64,000 nt of DNA from Hericium rajendrae (Eukaryota > Basidiomycota > Agaricomycetes > Russulales > Hericiaceae): NCBI GenBank assembly GCA_033439255.1, contig CM065883.1, forward strand, positions 1,178,001 through 1,242,000, read 5' to 3'. This document shows, piece after piece, positions 62,686 through 64,000 of the stretch. The notes under the pieces were generated by a model. That model was not told the DNA's origin. It worked only from the letters and a program-made list of their open reading frames with translations, and did no database searches. Within the stretch, counting starts at the first letter, position 1. The number at the start of each line of letters is the position of its first letter. The translations under genes and the position numbers were made by a program.

Positions 62686-62710
62686 CTTAATCCTATGATA
62701 TGCAGCTGGT

Positions 62711-63991
62711 GTGTTGCCAGTGTGCAAGGCTTGTGCGTATCTTATCGAGGACGGGGCCCCACGGTTGCGCGTTATCCACGTTGTTACCGATCCAGCGTCC
62801 CAGGTATCTCGTGGGGTTGCCGTCCCATGCCATATTGATGTCAGCAGCTAGGGTATCGTGGTCGTCTGGGTGGATGCGTCGTGTTGCCAGGATGCGCTCC
62901 CGATGCGCCGGGGTGCCGATAGGTATGATTTCCGTTTTGTTAATGTTGAATTTGGCACCTGATGCAGCACACCATTTGTCGAGGATGTCTTTCAGGTCAT
63001 CGTAACGATCATATTCGCTCAGAAAGACGGCAGTGTCGTCAGCGAATAAGCTCACCAGTACTTTTTCGGCGATGCCAGGTATTTGGAAGCCGCGGAGTTT
63101 TGGTGAGGTGCGCAGCATGCAGGCGAGGGGTTCAATGGCAAGATCAAAGAGTAGACACGATAGTGGGTCACCCTGCCGCACACCTCGGGTGACGCGGTAG
63201 GGCTGGCTGAAGAAGCCATTGATAGCGACTTTCGTGTAGGCAGTGTCGTAGAGGGAGCGGACTGTACGGACAAACTCGTCAGGTAGGTTGTACCGCTTGA
63301 GGGTTCGCCACAGATAGTCGTGGTCGATTTTATCGTAGGCCTTTTCTTGATCGAGCGCGATGATGACTCCATTCTCGTCCATGGCTTCAGCAAAGGTGAT
63401 CATTGCTTGGGCGAGGCGCGTTTGGTCAAAAATGGACCGGCCGGGTACAAATCCGGCTTGGTTAGGGTGGATCAGTGGGTGGATGGTGCATGCCAGTTGC
63501 GTCGTGAGGGCTTTAGTGAACAGTTTGTAGTCTGTATTGAGGAGGGTAATCGGTCGGTAATTTGCTATGTCTGATTTATCTTTCTTCTTATAGATAGGAC
63601 ACATCCAGCCCATGCTGAAGTCGGTGCTGTTTGCAATGCCATGGAGCTGGATGTCGTTGAAGACTCGGGTTAGCGTTGGTATGATGTTGAAGGCTGGTGC
63701 GCCTGCTTTCGCGGCTTTCGCACTAATGTCCTGGAGTGTCTTCCAAAGTTCGTATGGGCATCCATCCACTCCTGTCGCAGTGCCGTTCTTTGCGGTACGG
63801 AGGGCTTGTTCCACATCAAGTTCAGTGATGAGTTGATCAAGGTGGGTGTGTGCGTTGTCAGGTAGTGTCTGACTATCAGGGATCGAGTTGAGGACCGCGT
63901 CGCTGTTTTGTAGCACTTCAGCAGGCGTCCGGGATTCGTCTCGGCCCTGGGCTTGCAGGGCATCATGGTACATCCCTGCGAGGGTTGCCAT
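62711..63991 (-). CDS. LINE reverse transcriptase domain, truncated by KDZ insertion
   Basis: Non-LTR reverse transcriptase that would copy the element's RNA at a nicked target. Seen: RTAKNGTATGVDGCPYELWK, CPIYKKKDKSDIANYRPITL (RT motif 1), HPNQAGFVPGRSIFDQTRLA, GVIIALDQEKAYDKIDHDYL (motif A Asp), YRVTRGVRQGDPLSCLLFDL (motif B), KVLVSLFADDTAVFLSEYDR (catalytic FADD box), KFNINKTEIIPIG and RYLGRWIGNNVD. The frame is open throughout and stops only because the KDZ end supplies TAG just beyond LAHWQH. No endonuclease domain is visible; it should lie outside the window. The coding sequence resumes at 49,807 with SRPSLNAKR. Confidence 0.9.
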
Positions 63992-64000
63992 ACGTTTAGA
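62711..64000 (-). mobile_element. LINE, RT-bearing part, continues past the window
   Basis: Upstream part of the LINE split by the KDZ element. On the minus strand it runs off the right window edge, so its 5' end and any ORF1 are outside. Confidence 0.85.

Larger units (their letters stand above)
49808..62710 (+). mobile_element. KDZ-class DNA transposon, about 12.9 kb, with cargo genes
   Basis: Bounded by GTGTTGCC at 49,800-49,807 and again at 62,711-62,718, an 8-bp target duplication inside the LINE coding region (same bases read GGCAACAC on the LINE strand). Long, near-identical inverted repeats lie just inside the ends. Contents from left: terminal repeat, gene A, tandem repeat, gene B, gene C (all minus), internal inverted repeat, KDZ transposase (plus), terminal repeat. 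KDZ (Kyakuja-Dileera-Zisupton) elements are known from Agaricomycetes and are often large and gene-carrying. The outermost 20-25 bp differ between the ends, so the precise termini are uncertain by a few bases. Confidence 0.88.

Overview
The window is nuclear DNA of a filamentous basidiomycete, most likely an Agaricomycete (mushroom or polypore lineage). Nearly every host gene is cut by short introns of about 50-70 bp with GT(A/G)NGT donors. Genes are packed on both strands with short shared promoters. An EXPN-type secreted protein, an F-box protein, a KDZ transposon and a fungal Dicer all fit this group. No species call is made.

Layout: 1-34.5 kb is a gene-dense housekeeping stretch. In order it holds a DRG1/RBG1-type GTPase (5' cut by the window), ALG8 glucosyltransferase, a hot-dog thioesterase, VMA21, two head-to-head ribonucleotide reductase small-subunit genes, IMP4, an M18 aspartyl aminopeptidase, UTP12, an EXPN-type secreted protein, a cystathionine gamma-synthase-like enzyme, a LOA1-like acyltransferase, a TVP38-like membrane protein, an F-box protein, SSU72, a 1-Cys peroxiredoxin, proteasome subunit alpha-2, a short Zn2Cys6 regulator and an aldehyde dehydrogenase. 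From 34,744 to 38,755 lies a complete hAT transposon with a perfect 8-bp target duplication, about 270 bp upstream of the aldehyde dehydrogenase start. Then come a 2OG-Fe(II) oxygenase, cytochrome oxidase subunit VIIc and a Dicer-like gene that lacks its first helicase domain within the window.

47.3-64 kb is a nested transposon stack. A LINE (reverse transcriptase plus RNase H, minus strand) abuts the 5' side of Dicer. It is split by a KDZ-class DNA transposon of about 12.9 kb (49,808-62,710) with near-identical terminal inverted repeats of 374-394 bp and an 8-bp target duplication. The KDZ element carries its transposase (plus strand, with an N-terminal CxC2-type cysteine cluster) and three other genes (minus strand) of no recognised function. 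Between the two transcription directions is an internal inverted repeat that looks like a shared divergent promoter. This element with its cargo is the best candidate here for a little-described system.

Many conserved host genes (DRG1, ALG8, both RNR genes, UTP12, SSU72, TVP38-like, LOA1-like, EXPN, Dicer) carry isolated 1-2 base indels, often in homopolymers. Essential single-copy genes are among them, so assembly error is the likeliest cause, and no single-base break here should be taken alone as proof of a pseudogene.
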